From: Geosiphon pyriformis
Lineage: Eukaryota > Glomeromycota > Glomeromycetes > Archaeosporales > Geosiphonaceae
Assembly (NCBI GenBank): GCA_016748015.1
Contig: JAAOMT010000289.1
Span: 20,423 to 84,422 of the forward strand
Length of the DNA stretch: 64,000 bases
Reading direction: 5' to 3'
Shown: piece by piece, positions 25,217 through 37,923 of the stretch
Position numbering within the stretch: the first letter of the stretch is position 1
Layout: each line of letters opens with the position of its first letter
Position numbers and translations under genes: made by a program
The notes under the pieces: model-generated
What the model saw: only the letters and a program-made list of their open reading frames with translations
The model's database searches: none
Told to the model about the DNA's origin: nothing

Positions 25217-25288
25217 AAAAAACTTCTTTCTCTCATTCATCCCAAAATTTCCAAAAAGAGTTAAAAGTTTTTTCGAAAGAAGTTTTTT
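25217..25288 (+). other. Terminal hairpin at LINE copy 2 5' end
   Basis: AAAAAACTTCTTTC pairs perfectly with GAAAGAAGTTTTTT across a 44-base loop. Copy 3 has the same stem (13 bp, 32051-32063 with 32106-32118) with a different loop, so the stem is conserved while the loop is not. It may be an RNA structure of the 5' UTR; role unknown. Confidence 0.65.
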
Positions 25289-25358
25289 TAACATTTAGTA
25301 TGATAAAACCAAACTGTTTTTTGATTTCAAGGCTACTGTTGGCCCTAGTATTGCCGTC

Positions 25359-27151
25359 ATGAAGAAGGTTACTAAAAAATCTGGTTTTGGTGAGAGTTTC
25401 AAGCCTGTTTTGTCAAGAAAAAAGAGAAAAGATGCTGCTTTAAAGAAGAGTGTTGGTGGAAAAGGGGTTCTGACTAAGATGCCAGGTGGTTGTTCATGGG
25501 ACTCTAAGATTGATAACACCACCAAGTCTGAAAGTATTGATATGGAGAAAGAATGTTTAGTAGAGAAAACTAGCTTTGACTATGATGAGAGTGAAACTGT
25601 TGCTGATAAAAATCATGATCAGACACTTAAGGGGCCAGATATCAAAACTAAGAAAGTATTGGGCAAGTCATTGGGAAAAATAGATTTTTTAGGTCATGAT
25701 AATAATGATGATGATGTTCTCTTGGATGTCCTCTTGGAACTTCCCCCTCTCTTGAGGAACTTGGTTACTGTTTCTGTTAGGAAATTTTTTGCTTTGGATA
25801 TCAACTTGAATAAAGTAGTTGAAAAATCCTCTCATAAGAAACTGATGGTAATTAGAAAATTGTTTTCAAAAGTCAATGGTTTTGGGGGGCCTCTACTTCC
25901 TCAAAATTCTCAGAGATTATCCATGCTTTCTTCACTTCTGAATCTAGTTTGGCACAGGCTATAGAAAAGGCAAAAGCAGTAAATATTTTGGTAAATGCTG
26001 ATCTCAAAAAATCAATTGGTTACTTAAATCGGGCTGTGGTGGTAAAAAAAATTCCAGTTAAAACATTAGCTAAGGCTATGAGTGCTGCACTTTCTGAATT
26101 TGGTTCTGTTGTGTCAATCAAGATGCAATTAGTAGGGCTATGACAAAAGACTGTGGTTGAATTTGCCCAATTGGATCAAGCTGATTTGGTTGCAAATAGA
26201 TAGTCTATCTTAATTAGGAAAGATGTTGTGAGAGTGGCCAAGGCTAATGTAGATAAGGAATCATAGAATGCTAGGGATTAGCATAGGGCTTTACTCTATA
26301 CACTGCCGATAAGCATCAATGCTTATAATATCTGGGACTTCATTGGCTCTGTAGATAAGAAAATGTGTGTTATTAATCAACACTCTGTTACATATGCTCA
26401 GGCCAAATGTGCTGTTGTTTGTTTTGACTCTGCTGCTTCAATTAATGCTGTTATAAGAACTACATCTGTTTTAAAGAGTGCCAATTTGTATTGGTCTTAT
26501 CTGGATTCTGCTAAGTATAATTAATATGGGAATTTAGATCATACATTACTGAATTGTTCTGTGAATGAGAATGTTTCTCCTGGTGGCCCAACTCACAGGT
26601 TATTGTCAAATGATAATAAAAGCAGACTGGCTTCTATTTATGCTAGATGTTCTGCTCCAATCTCCCATTCTGTTTCTTTTGGTGGTGTTTCATGGGCCAA
26701 TATTGTTGGTGGGTCTTCATTTTTTCCTCTCCCTATGCACAATAGTTCAGCTGCTTCTGGTTCCTCTTCAGAGATGAAACCTACTCCAGTGGTGTCTATG
26801 GAATTGAATGATAGGTTTGCTGCTCTTGAATGTAGTCTTGCCAGTTTCACAGAATGCATTGACAAGTTGGCTAAGAGATTAGACTCACCTGGGCCAATAG
26901 TTTCTCAGCCTAGCCCTGGATATTAACCATTGGTGACCTTTTTATCATAGAATCAAGAGGCAAATATAGTGATGAGCGAGAGTTCAGGTGTGGTCACTGG
27001 TGGTGAGGCTATTGCAGGAGTGGCAGTTTTTAATTTTTCAGTTATCTCTAAAATAGAAGAAACTTTGAACAATCTTTCAATTACAGTTATGAGCCTCTCA
27101 ACCAAAATGTACAATGCTGGTTTGGTTTCTGCTGTTTATCATTCTCAATGA
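25359..27151 (+). pseudogene. LINE copy 2 ORF1 remnant
   Basis: A Lys-rich N-terminus (from 25359) is followed by an acidic stretch with HDNNDDDVLLD, then an RRM-like segment (about 26020-26250; VVVKKIPVKT, SEFGSVVSIK, then a TGG-to-TGA stop at 26141-26143 where copy 1 keeps Trp). The zinc knuckle at about 26512-26560 has lost its first two Cys positions (Tyr and stop). The C-terminal part (26561-27151) has a Ser/Gly-rich spacer and two Leu-rich heptad-like segments. The start is uncertain because no ATG is clearly conserved between copies. Confidence 0.7.
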
Positions 27152-27159
27152 TAAATCTG

Positions 27160-30100
27160 GTTTGGAAAATTGCAACATACAATGTTTGTGGTATTAATCT
27201 CTTTGTCAAGCAGGAAGACATTGTTCATTGACATGTAGAGTCTGGAAGTATAGTTTCTATTGTTATGGAAACAAAGTTAAGGTCTAATGCTAAATTTTGG
27301 ATTATGAATAAGTTTGATGAGATGAAAATATTCTCTTCTGGTTTGGACAAAAGATTTTTTGGTGCTGGGGTGGCAATCATTATAAACAATTTTTTTGCAC
27401 GTTATGTGTTTAAGGTTAAGGAGGTTTCTGGTCATCTTACTTCTGTTTGGCTTTTTTTCAAGGGCAAGTTGTCAGTAGTGTTTTTGGGCCTATATGCAGA
27501 TGCTTCTGCTAAAACCAGGTTTGGCCAAGCTTGCGAAATCAACTCTCTTATTGCTAAGGCTGCTAACTTCTCCATATTTGTGGTTCTGAGTGGTAATTTC
27601 AATAAGGATAGATATAAAAAAAGTACTAGTTTTAAGTTCTGCTTGGATTTGGAGTTGGTTAACTTCTTTAGTAAACACTCTCTAATCAAAACTTTTACTT
27701 GGGGCAATTTCCAGGGTGCCGTAAGATTATTAACTACATTTTTGTGAGCAAAAGTTTGTCATCTGCATTGGCTGGTCACAAAGTTACTTCTGTTTCTGAT
27801 TTCTTTAACACTGATTATAATGCCATTTTGGTTTCAATTGGTTTAGATGGTTTCTTGAATGCCTGGCTTAATGGCGAGCATAAGCAGACCAATAAGAATA
27901 GGTAGAAATTCAAGATCAAGGATGCAGATGCTAATAAGTAGACACAATTTAGAGAACATTCATTGGACAAGTTCTTGGAATGTATAAATATGTTCAATAA
28001 TGTAAAAATTACTAAAAATTTGGATGCTATGTAGAAGATCCTTAAGGAAGTGGTTACAAGCTCAGCTGATAGTGTGTTTTCTAAACACTGGTTTAGTGAA
28101 TTTAATTGTTTGAAAAATAAGCAGTTTTCAAAGTTCTTTAAGCTGGAATTGTTAGTGGCCAAGTTGGTGAGATGTTTAAGCTCAGATCAGAAGTCAAAAG
28201 CTGTTTGTCTCTTTAAGATGTGATCTACTCTTGATAGTAAGAGGGCATCCAAAGCTTGCATAATGTTTAATAATAGTAAAAGTAGGAAGAGCATTTTTCT
28301 ACACCTATTAGAAGTCAAAAAATTGTACCAAAAGTCCAAATACTATGAGTTTAGAGTGGTTAGAGACATTTTAATCAGAAAAACAATAGACAGGCACATG
28401 GAAACCTTCAGCTTCAATAAAAGACATATGATCAAAAGTGTTTTGGACAGGCTATTTAAAAAAGTAGTGCTGGATCATTTAATAATAAATGATGAGTTAA
28501 TTTTAAAACCCAAGGAAGTTAAATCTGCTGTTAATAGTATTATGGAAGGATGGACAAGAAAATGGGTTGCTCCCATCTCTCTACCTGTTTGTTGGTCTAA
28601 TCAATATGGCCCCTTGGACTATGTCAGTGATAATGCATTCTCAAATATTATGAATGTAATTAGATCAGATGAGTTTCTTCTGGTGGTTAAAAGACTGCCT
28701 AATAGAAAAGCTGCTGGCATTTTTGGTATTCCTAATAAGCTATGGAAGCATAGAGATGCTCAGATTCTGGGTGGTTTGTTGGACATTCTCAATGTGTGTT
28801 TGAAGCTGGATACAGTCTCTCTACAGTGGAGACAAGCCTGGATCTCTATGATACTCAAACCATATAACTGGAAGGGGACACTTACCAATACCAAACCTAT
28901 AGCTTTAGTTGAAACAGCCAGAAAGATACTGTCTAAGGTTCTTTCTGACAAAATATTGTTGGCATATAGTAAATTTAATGTCCTTCATGGTAATAATTTC
29001 TTAGTTTTAAAGGGTATGTCTACTCAAACTCCAATTTTTATCATTGGCTTTATCATTAAAGATGCACTTGAAAAAAATAGAAAGCTGTGGCTGGTACTTC
29101 AAGATATGTGAAAGGCTTATGACTCAGTTGGATAGCCCCATTTGTAGAACAGTTTAGTTAGGATCAAGATGTGTTCTTATTTTATTAAATTTTTTGGAAA
29201 CATACACAATAGTTGGACTAACCAGGTGATGACAGACTTTGGACTTACTAATAGATATACTGTTCATGATGAGTTAGATCAAGAGAAAGTTTTCTCACTA
29301 TTGCTATAGGGAATTTTTTATAATTCTCTGTTTTATAAGATCAAAAAGCATGAGCAATTGTGTAGATATAGATTGAATTTGAAATATTTTACTAGAACTG
29401 GTAGAGCTGACCCTAAGAGTAGCAAAACTTTTTTTTTTGCAACTGGTGCCTTTGTGGATAATACTATTTGGGTTAAGAACTGCCTGGTGGCTACACAGTG
29501 TATTTTGAACATTGCAAGTGATTTTTTTTTGATCAATGACATTGCTATTAATACAGACAAAAGGATTGCTATTCCTATTAATCAAGAGGCCAGAAAGGTT
29601 TTATTGTCTATTAGTGGTTCTAAAATCTCTATTGCCAAAAAAGATGAGTTCTACTGATACTTAGAAATTTTTCTTTTTATGGATGACCTGTCTAAGCCGA
29701 GTTTGGCCAAAGCTTATTTAGATGTCAAGTTTTTTTCAAATGTGGTTTTAAGAAAAGCCATCACTAAGAAGCAGTTTCTATATTTGGTTTCTGCTGTTCT
29801 GTAGTCCATAATTAGATATAGATTGCAGTTCAGCTGTGTTTCCAAAGGTATATGTGAGAAATGGAACAAAATGTTGAAAAAAGAGTTTAAAGCTCAAGAC
29901 CAATCTGCTTAAAAATTTTTTTAATAAAGCTTTGTATTATCTAAAGCTATATAGTTTAAGAACTTTTGAGCAAATACTAACTGAGAATCTGCTGGCTAGT
30001 CTGGTTAAATTTGTTAATACTGACAAAATCCTTAGTGAATTATTTGAACACAGAGCCATGGAGTTACAGACCACTAACTGGATGTTCTGGCACCTTCTTA

Positions 30101-31836
30101 AATTTCCAATTAAGTTGCTGGTTAATTCTGCAAATTGCTTTTTAGCTGGTGTAATATGTACTCTCAAACTGTACAACCTATTATTGAGTGATGATTTGTT
30201 TGATGTTTTTTGGACTGGGAATAGTATTACAGTCTTGGATGTGCTCAGTTTTGAGTCTTATTTGGGCATAGTAAAGTCTCTTAAAAGATATGATGTGGTG
30301 TTTGCAAACCAGTTTCTGGACCACCATAGCAAGTGTTTTATGTGAGACACTTTTTGCAGGTGAAAGAAGCTGGACTCTAGAGGCCTGGTTTCTGCCTGGT
30401 TTGCTTCTTTGGTCAAATTTATCATTAATGGTGGCTTGTCAAATAGTGTGATATTGTTTTTTTATTCTATTCCCACTGATTCTCTTTGTGACTTTGGTTA
30501 CATTGGTGAGCATCTGCTGAATTCTGGGTTGGGTTCTATAACTATTTACACAGATAATTCCATCAAAAATTTGGGTTCATTATGTGTTCGTGGTAGTGTT
30601 GCTGCCTATTTTCTAGATGTGGACACTAATGTTGAGATTAAGATGGATGAATTGCTGTTGTTAACTCTAGTGAAAATACAGGCTATTGCACTTGCTTTGG
30701 AGTGTGTATCTGTTTCTCAATTAGTTGACTTGTATACAGACAGCCAAGCTTTGTTAGAATTATGTAAATTCACTAGTAGTATGGCTGGTTCTGACTTTCA
30801 TGATAAATGCTGGATTGAAAAAGAACATATTTACCATGTCATTATAAAAAAAGGTTTGTTGATTACATGGAATAAGGTCAAAGGCCATTTTGGTGTTGTT
30901 AAAAATGAACATATTAATTTCTATGCTAATGCAGCTGTCATCTCTAAGTCCTTCCTGCCTCTTATGGTACCTTATCACTTTCTCAATGTTGAAGGCAGAC
31001 TTGTTTCCAAAAATGCTTGTTATGTTGCTAAAAAATTATTCAATACTGTTCACTCTGTTGGTTAAGAGACCAGATATGTTAATAGCATTATTGGTATGAG
31101 TATTAGTGGCTGTTTTGATAAAGTTCAAACCTTTTGTGTTTGGTATCCTGATGGCAGTATCAGATTTGACTACACTAGTACTGCATCAATGACACTTTGA
31201 TTATACTTCATGAAAGTGCTCCATCATTGCTTGCCAATGGCCAAAAAGAAAAAAATGTATAATCCGAGTTATCCAAATATTGCCTACATTTGATGTGGTT
31301 TAGTGGAGGACTCTGATCACGTTTTTTCTTGCATTCATAATGTTAATGTTTGGAATATTTTATTGTTTAAGGCTACTTTGGAGTGAAATGAGTTGTTGGG
31401 CACTTTTGCTAATGGGAATGTAGTTGCTGATTTGCTAAATGAGGCTGCTTCTTTCATAGACTTGTTTACAGCACTGGCTAAGAATTTTGTTCTGAAGAAT
31501 TGGGTGGTTGACATGTTGGGCTGTTTGGATGCTGACTCTGGTAGAGGTGCATTGGTTGTCAATTTTGTTTGTTATTTTGCTAAGAGACACAGGTCTGTCA
31601 TTTGGCTGCCTGTGGTTGAATTGAGATCCTATTATAAAAAGTATAATCTTCTGCCACATGATGGCTCTTTTATTCCTTCAGTGTCTGGTTTGTCTTTATT
31701 GTGGTCTGCTGAGATAATTCAGAATTTCGGGTTCAGGCTAGATATCCATATGTGTTTTGGGTTGTATTTATGTTTAACCAAATCAGATTTTGGTTTTTTG
31801 TGTGATGTTTCTGTGATAAGAAATCTAGGTGTGTAG
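27160..31836 (+). pseudogene. LINE copy 2 ORF2 remnant (EN-RT-RNase H-zinc)
   Basis: The endonuclease lies at about 27163-27850, with YNVCG at the start, METKLR holding the catalytic Glu, SGNFNKD in place of GGDFN, and FFNTDYNAI where TDH is expected. RT lies at about 28500-29660, with motif A LQDM-stop-KAYDSVG at 29098-29130 and the catalytic box FVDN at about 29450. The longest open piece is 28263-29111 (282 codons). RNase H lies at about 30540-30950 with YTDN, LALE and TDSQ; the fourth acidic position is Asn. A C-terminal zinc-like motif (CGL...DHVFSC) is at about 31290-31340. Confidence 0.85.
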
Positions 31837-32050
31837 TGCTGTTTTGATTGGCCCAAGTAGCTGGTCACATGTAGAAAAGGCATGAGCCATGCTTAATTTA
31901 GATTATGTTGATCTATATATTTAGGTAGTAGTTGGACTGCATTCATAAAACTTCTAATAAAAAAAAATAATTAATTAGTTTTTTAATATTAATAATATTT
32001 ATATGAACAATAATAAAGCAATAGTTATTTTTATTAATTAAATACATTTA

Positions 32051-32118
32051 AAAAAACTTCTTTCTTTTTTACCTCCAAAAATCCTTAAAAAGTGCAGTTT
32101 TTGAAAAAGAAGTTTTTT
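32051..32118 (+). other. Terminal hairpin at LINE copy 3 5' end
   Basis: AAAAAACTTCTTT (32051-32063) and AAAGAAGTTTTTT (32106-32118) form a perfect 13 bp stem, matching the stem at the start of copy 2. Confidence 0.65.
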
Positions 32119-34062
32119 CTATTTTATTTTTTTTTGTTAGTTTATACCAATATTTTTTTACCTAATAATAATCCATTTTTCATAAATTTGGAGACTACTG
32201 CAGATAGTATCATATCTAAAAAAAAGGTGTCCAAAGGCACTTTTCATGGTCCTGTTGGTGATTTTTTTTCTCAGAAGAAGAAAGTAATCCTTGAAAATAT
32301 TAAACACTCTGATAATAAGAAGAATATTTTTTTGAGTAAATCTGGGCCTGGTAGTAGTATATATTCTAATGTAGATAGTTTGTCTAATAAAGATAAAAAT
32401 GTTAGCATGTTTGATGTAAATGGTGAATCTCTTTTAGGCTTAGCTGCTACCATGTCCAAGGTGAAGCATGTCAACAATAGTGCTGTTTTTGGTTCTCTGT
32501 TTAGTTCTCTAAATTTTAGTATGGATAATAATAAAGTTGTTTTTCCTCTTTGTTTGTCTATCTTTCTAGACAAAAAGTGGATTGACCCAAAAATCATTAA
32601 GACTCCAGTAGAAGTTTTGGTCAAGAAATCATTTGCTTTGAATATTAATTTCTCAGCTATAGAAAGAAAATTAACAATGGCAAAGACTCAATTCATTAGA
32701 AAATTATTTTCATCTGTCAATGGTTTTGAAGGGGCCACTACCTTCTTAAAATTTAAAGAGATTATCAAATCTATTTTCACTTCAGAGATTAGCATGATGA
32801 AGACCACTTTATTGGCCAAAGAAAATGGAATTATCATAAATGTTGATATTAAGAAATAAGGAATACATTTAGATTGGGCTGTGGTCATTAAGAAAATTTT
32901 TATGGACATGCCAAAAAAAATGATTGTTACTGTAGTATTCAAATTTGGTGAAATTAAGTCAATCAAAATTCAGTTAATTGGAATATGGCAAAAGGCTATA
33001 GTGGTATTTGCCAAATCAGGTCAGGCTGAACAGTTGGCTGCTAAATAGTCTTTCTTAATTGGTAAAAATTCAGTACATGTGACTATGGTTGTAAGAGATC
33101 ATAATACCTAAGCATCAAAGAATCAATTCAGGACTCTGTTATTTATGTTGCCTATAGGAACAACTGCTTATAATTTAGGCACTTTTTTGAATAAGGTTAG
33201 TGATAAAACTTACATTATTAATTACTTATTCAATATTGGCAACTGGATTTGCTGTGCTGTGGTTGGTTTTAAATCTGATAAGAATTTGGATTCTGCATAT
33301 TGCACTGAGCCAATATTTGGTGGCATTAAATTTTCTTAGACTAGGTTGAATTTGGTTTATTGTGAGAAGTGTAAGCATTTTGATCATTCTGCTTTGGACT
33401 GTGATGTGTTGACTATATCTGCCTCTAAGTCTTCAAAAATCTTTAAAAGAGTCACATTGGAAGTGTGTTGTCTTTAGTTGACAAAGCTGTATACAAAAAA
33501 GTGTGTTCCTATCTTCCATTCTATTGCCTTTGGTGGCAAGTTTTGGACACAGGTAGTTTCTCTTGCTTTTTTTTCTGGTGATTCTTATTTTAGTTCTAGT
33601 TCTGGATCTGGTTCTTCTTTTTTTGATGCCTTATATGACAAAAGAAGCATTCTGGTTACTCAAAATGGTTTCTTAATTGGTGATTGTTTGGCTTTATTGG
33701 AACAACTCTTGGAATTGTTGGCTGATCAAGTGTTAGGTATTATGTACAGATTAAATAGTATGGAGCTGGTACTCCTGGTGCCTGTCTTTCAAGTTAAATC
33801 TCTAGTTGTTTCTGCTTTTATATTGTCAATGTCAGATGCTAATATGGTTTTGGATGTCCCATGGCTATTTCTCCCTTTTTCATCTCCTGTGGTAAAGGAC
33901 AAAGTGGTGGATTTAGGTCTGAGTAGTTTAAAAGTTCTTACTTCTAAGATTGGCAGTTTGAAATCTAAGATAGTAGTTCTTGAAGTTTCTATTGGCTTAA
34001 TTTTGGAGAAGTTAGATTTGTTGTGTACAAATTCAGGTTCCTTAATATATTATTTTTCTTAA
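32092..34062 (+). pseudogene. LINE copy 3 ORF1 remnant (zinc knuckle intact)
   Basis: This is the best preserved ORF1. An open frame runs to a stop at 32857-32859; the first codons overlap the hairpin, so the true start is probably downstream. It continues with an RRM-like part (about 32870-33100; WAVVIKKIF, FGEIKSIKIQL, WQKAIVVF) and a zinc knuckle of canonical spacing at 33361-33402, CEKCKHFDHSALDC (C-x2-C-x4-H-x4-C). In copies 1 and 2 this knuckle is mutated. The remaining open piece (33478-34062) has a Ser-rich spacer and Leu/Val heptads. Confidence 0.75.
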
Positions 34063-34074
34063 TAAGTAAGCTTA

Positions 34075-36498
34075 TTTGAAAGGTGGTTACATGTAATATT
34101 AGGGATATGACAAATTTGGCTAAGCAAGAAGACATTATTCATTGGCATAAGGAATCAGGTAATATGATTTTTATTGTTACTAAGACGAAATTAAGATCTA
34201 ATATTAGGCCTTGAATCATAAGTAAGTTTGATAGAATTTGGGTTTTCACTGCTGGTCTGAATGTGGGTTTTTGTGATGCTGGCATTGCTATAATCATGGA
34301 TATTTTTTTGGCTTGACATGTATTAAAAGTTGAAAAAATTTTTGGTCATTTGATTTTTGTGTGTCTTTTGTTTAAAAACAAGCTTTTAGTTATAATCTTA
34401 GGTCTCTATACTGGTGCTTTGGTTGGCATATACTTTGGTCAAGCTGCTAATATTAACTTTATGGTTTCCAAAGCTATTAATTCCAGTTTTTTCATAATTT
34501 TGGGTGGTGATTTTAATGAAAATAAATCTAGAAGGAGTGCTAGCTTCAAGTTCTACTTGGGTTTGGGCCTGATTAACACTTTTGATGGACATTCACTGGC
34601 CAAAGCTTCTACTTAGAACAATTCTAGAGGTGTTGAAAGGATGATCAATTTTGTTTTCATAAGTAGGAATTTGGCATCTACAATCATATTGCACAAAGTT
34701 GATGATATGTCAGAATTTTTTGATACAGATTATATGTTAGTTTTGGTTTCAATCAGTTTGAGTGAACTTCTGTATGCTTATTTTATTAGCACTTACAAGC
34801 AAACCAACCAAGACCAGTGGAAGTTCAGATTGAAAAATGCAAATGATGTTCAATGATTGGACTTTAAAGACTGTTCTTCTGCTAAATTGTTGATTAGGTC
34901 AGACATATTTAAAAATGCAAAAAACAATAATAACTTAAATACAATGTAAAAAATGCTAGAGAAAGTCATGGTACAAGTTGCTAATATGGTGTTCTCTAAA
35001 ATTTGGTATAGCAAGTATAATTGTTTCAGGAACAAACAATCTTCAAAATTCTTCAAATTAGAGTTACTTATTGCTAAGATTATGAAATATTGGAATTCTG
35101 GTGATCTTCTGAACTTTGACTGCCTTGTAAAAGTCTGGTCAGATATTAATGAGATCAAAACATCCATAATTGTTGGCATAATATTGGATAGTACAAGCTT
35201 AAGATTAATGAAATTATAGAAGGGTAAACAAGAAAGCATTCAGTACTTCCAAAAATGCCTGACCTTTGGTCTCAACAATATATGCCTCTGGATTATATGG
35301 ATGATAATATTTTCTCTGGTGTAATAAAAAAGATTGGTATGGTGGAATTGTTTTTGGTTATTGAAGACTTGCTAAATGATAAAGCAGCTGGGTTGTCTAA
35401 AATACCTAATGAACTTTGGAAACATTATAATAAAGAGGTATTGGCTTGTCTTTTAAAACTACTAAATTTGTGTTTGAGTTTGGACATGATTCCAGCTGCC
35501 TGAAAAAAAGCATGGGTTTTAATGATCCTAAAATTTTATAAATGAAATAGTGTTTTGACAAATACTAGGCCTATCACATTAATCAATACTGCATATAAAA
35601 TTTTATCTAAGATTCTTTCCAATTGGATATTTTTGGCTTGTAGCAAATTTAATATTCTTTGTGGTAATAATTTTTCAGTGTTGAAAGGTATTTCTACTCA
35701 GTCTCCTATTTTTACAATTGGATCTGTTGTTGAGAATGTTCTAAAAAAGAATAGAGAACTTTGGTTGGTACTGCAAGATATGTGCAAAGCTTATGATTTG
35801 GTAGGCTGGTATTACTTGAAGACAAGCTTACATCACATCAAAATGTGTAAATAGTTCATCCAGTTTTTTGGCAATATTCATGAAAGTAGAATTAACAGAG
35901 TAATAACTGACTTTGGGCTCTCAAAAGATTATAGAGTACATGATAAGTTGGATTAGGAGGAGGTCTTTTCTTTGTTCTTTTGGAAAATTTTTTATGATTT
36001 GCTTTTGTGTAAGATGAAGAGACATAAGCATTTGTGCAGATACAGGATAGATACTAAGTTTGTGGCAAAGTTTGGCAAGATTGAGGCAGTTAGAGGAAAA
36101 ACTTTTTTTTTGGTTGCTAATGCCTTTGTAAATGATATAATTTGGGTCAGGAGCTGTTAGGCTTCTACACAGTATATTTTGAACATTGTTAGTGAGTTTT
36201 TTGAGGTCAATGACATTTCAATTAATAATGATAAAATGGTGGCTATTTTTATCAATCAAAGTGTTAAAAATGCTTTACTGTTAATCAATGGTTTCCCAAT
36301 TTTGATTGCTAAAAAGAGTGAGTTACACCAATATCTGGGTATCTTTTTATTAATTGGGGGTCTCTTTAAACCTAGTTTGGCTCAAGTTTATAAAAATGTC
36401 AGGTTTTTTATTAATGTAGTATTGAGGAAGGCTATTACAGATAAACAATTTTGTTACTTGGTTTTGGCTGTCTTACAGCCTATTGTTAGCTTTTACAT
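34075..36498 (+). pseudogene. LINE copy 3 ORF2 remnant, 5' part (EN and RT)
   Basis: The endonuclease lies at about 34090-34780, with CNIRDM, TKTKLR, GGDFNENKS (intact) at about 34504, and FFDTDYMLV. RT runs from about 35255 with LQDMCKAYDLVGW at about 35770, in which Trp after Gly is kept while copies 1 and 2 have a stop. The catalytic box is FVND at about 36125. Stops occur at several points (for example 34614, 35216, 36158). The frame is cut at 36498 by element C. Confidence 0.85.
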
Positions 36499-36911
36499 TG
36501 TTACAAGTGATTATTTGGGGTTTTAAATCAAATAACAAACTCATAACTTGGTACTTGATAACTGATATGATTGGTATTATCTGAAAATTTTAGTGATTTA
36601 AAGGTTTTGGTTGAGTTTTTTGTATAATGAACAGAGATTCAATGATATGCAAGTTTTTTGTGATGAGTTTCCCAATTTTTTTCTTCAGCTTGGTGGCCAG
36701 TTTATTCTGACAGTTATGCTTTTCTGGTAAGTTATCCAATTTTTACTCTGTACTATTTTATTTGAGTCTTTTACCAGGCTATTTGTGACATCAATAACTT
36801 AATACTTAATCTTTAATCAATTAGTAAACAACAAAAAAAAAACAAAAAAAATTTAAAGAAAATAAAATGTAAGCCAAGGCAATGAAACATTAGTATTCTA
36901 TCAATAGCTAT
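36499..36911 (-). repeat. Left LTR of element C, first part
   Basis: 413 bp up to the insertion of element D; continues at 46940. The last four bases (CTAT) are one copy of the D target duplication. Confidence 0.85.
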
Positions 36912-37923
36912 TGTTATAAGTAAACTTGGTAAAATAGGGAAATAGTAATGTTTGGTGTTCTTAAATATTGGTAATGTGTGTTTTACGTAATTCCAGTGGC
37001 TTACTCTTTAATTATCAGTTTCTGAAGATCTTATTTTACTGGTTGTGAATTTACTCATTAAGTTTTTTGATTATAAGGCACAGAGTTTTGGTTCTCGCTA
37101 ATTGCAATTTCTTATAAAGGTGAGCTTTCTTCTCCAAGCTAATAAGCACAGTTATTAGGGTCTGGTGTTGTCTTTTTGCTCTTTTAATAAGCTATCAAAA
37201 TAATGTTAATATCTAAACACCTAGAAAGAGCTTCCTTCTTTTACCAGGTTATCACAAAGTCTATTCCCAGATAGTCGATTTTACTATATTGTTACTCCAC
37301 AAGAGAAAAATAAAGAAAAATAAAGAAAATAAAGAAAAAAAAAGATAAATTAGTATTGTCAATTGTTATAATCAAGAGTGATTGGTCCAAATTGTGGTGG
37401 TTATATTAAAAGCATCTGTCTTGGAACAAAGATACAAAACAATAGTTAATTCACATAAATTCCACAAAATTTGAGAACATAAATTTGTGATTTTGATTTC
37501 TTAATAATTGATTTATTTCAGAAAATGAATATAGAATATAATAAATGATAAAGAAGTATAAATATTTGATTCTTGTCTAATGGTTTGTATCTAGATATCT
37601 TTCTACTTTCCTCAATTACTTGTTTTTATACATTTTTTTGATTTTATAGGATTGTTTTTTGATTGTTCCATTATTATTAACTATTGTTTTGCTATTTCTG
37701 TAATTGTTTTGTTTTTTTATATTAGTACTAATTATCCTATATTATAACACGTTATCTGGTATTATTACATGTTATTCTGTGTTATCTTATATTATAATGT
37801 ATTATCCTGCATTATCTTCAATTATAATGTATTATCCAATGTTATTGTGTACTATTCTGTGTTATGTCATGTTTTGGTCATGTTTCTTCATAACTTTAGA
37901 TCAGTTTTTCTACTTAGGTAACA
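36912..37923 (-). repeat. Left (3') LTR of element D
   Basis: 1,012 bp, TGTTATAAGTAAACTTGG to GTAACA. It has an A-rich tract at about 37310-37345 and TTATCC/TATTATAAT-type tandem words at about 37730-37870, in the U3 part on the element strand. A polypurine tract (complement of TTATCCTTTTCTTTTTAG) follows at 37924-37941. Confidence 0.9.

Larger units (their letters stand above)
25217..31967 (+). mobile_element. LINE (Tad/I-like) copy 2, full length
   Basis: Full-length relative of copy 1. The 5' end is placed at a 14 bp perfect inverted repeat (25217-25230 with 25275-25288) also found at the start of copy 3. ORF1 covers about 25330-27151, ORF2 about 27160-31836, and the 3' UTR ends in an A run at 31960-31967. 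Both ORFs have several stops. Copy 3 begins only about 80 bp downstream in the same orientation. Confidence 0.9.
32051..36498 (+). mobile_element. LINE copy 3, 5' part (split by element C)
   Basis: Starts at the conserved terminal hairpin, then ORF1 and ORF2 up to the middle of RT. At 36498 the LINE stops abruptly at the LTR of element C and resumes at 54257 in the same orientation. Copies 1 and 2 are continuous across this point (about 4420 and 29825), which proves the interruption. Confidence 0.9.

Noticed and set aside
25217-25288. Inverted repeat considered as a DNA transposon terminal repeat
   Set aside because: Both arms lie within 72 bp at the 5' end of a LINE and recur at the same place in a second copy, so it is a LINE 5' structure.
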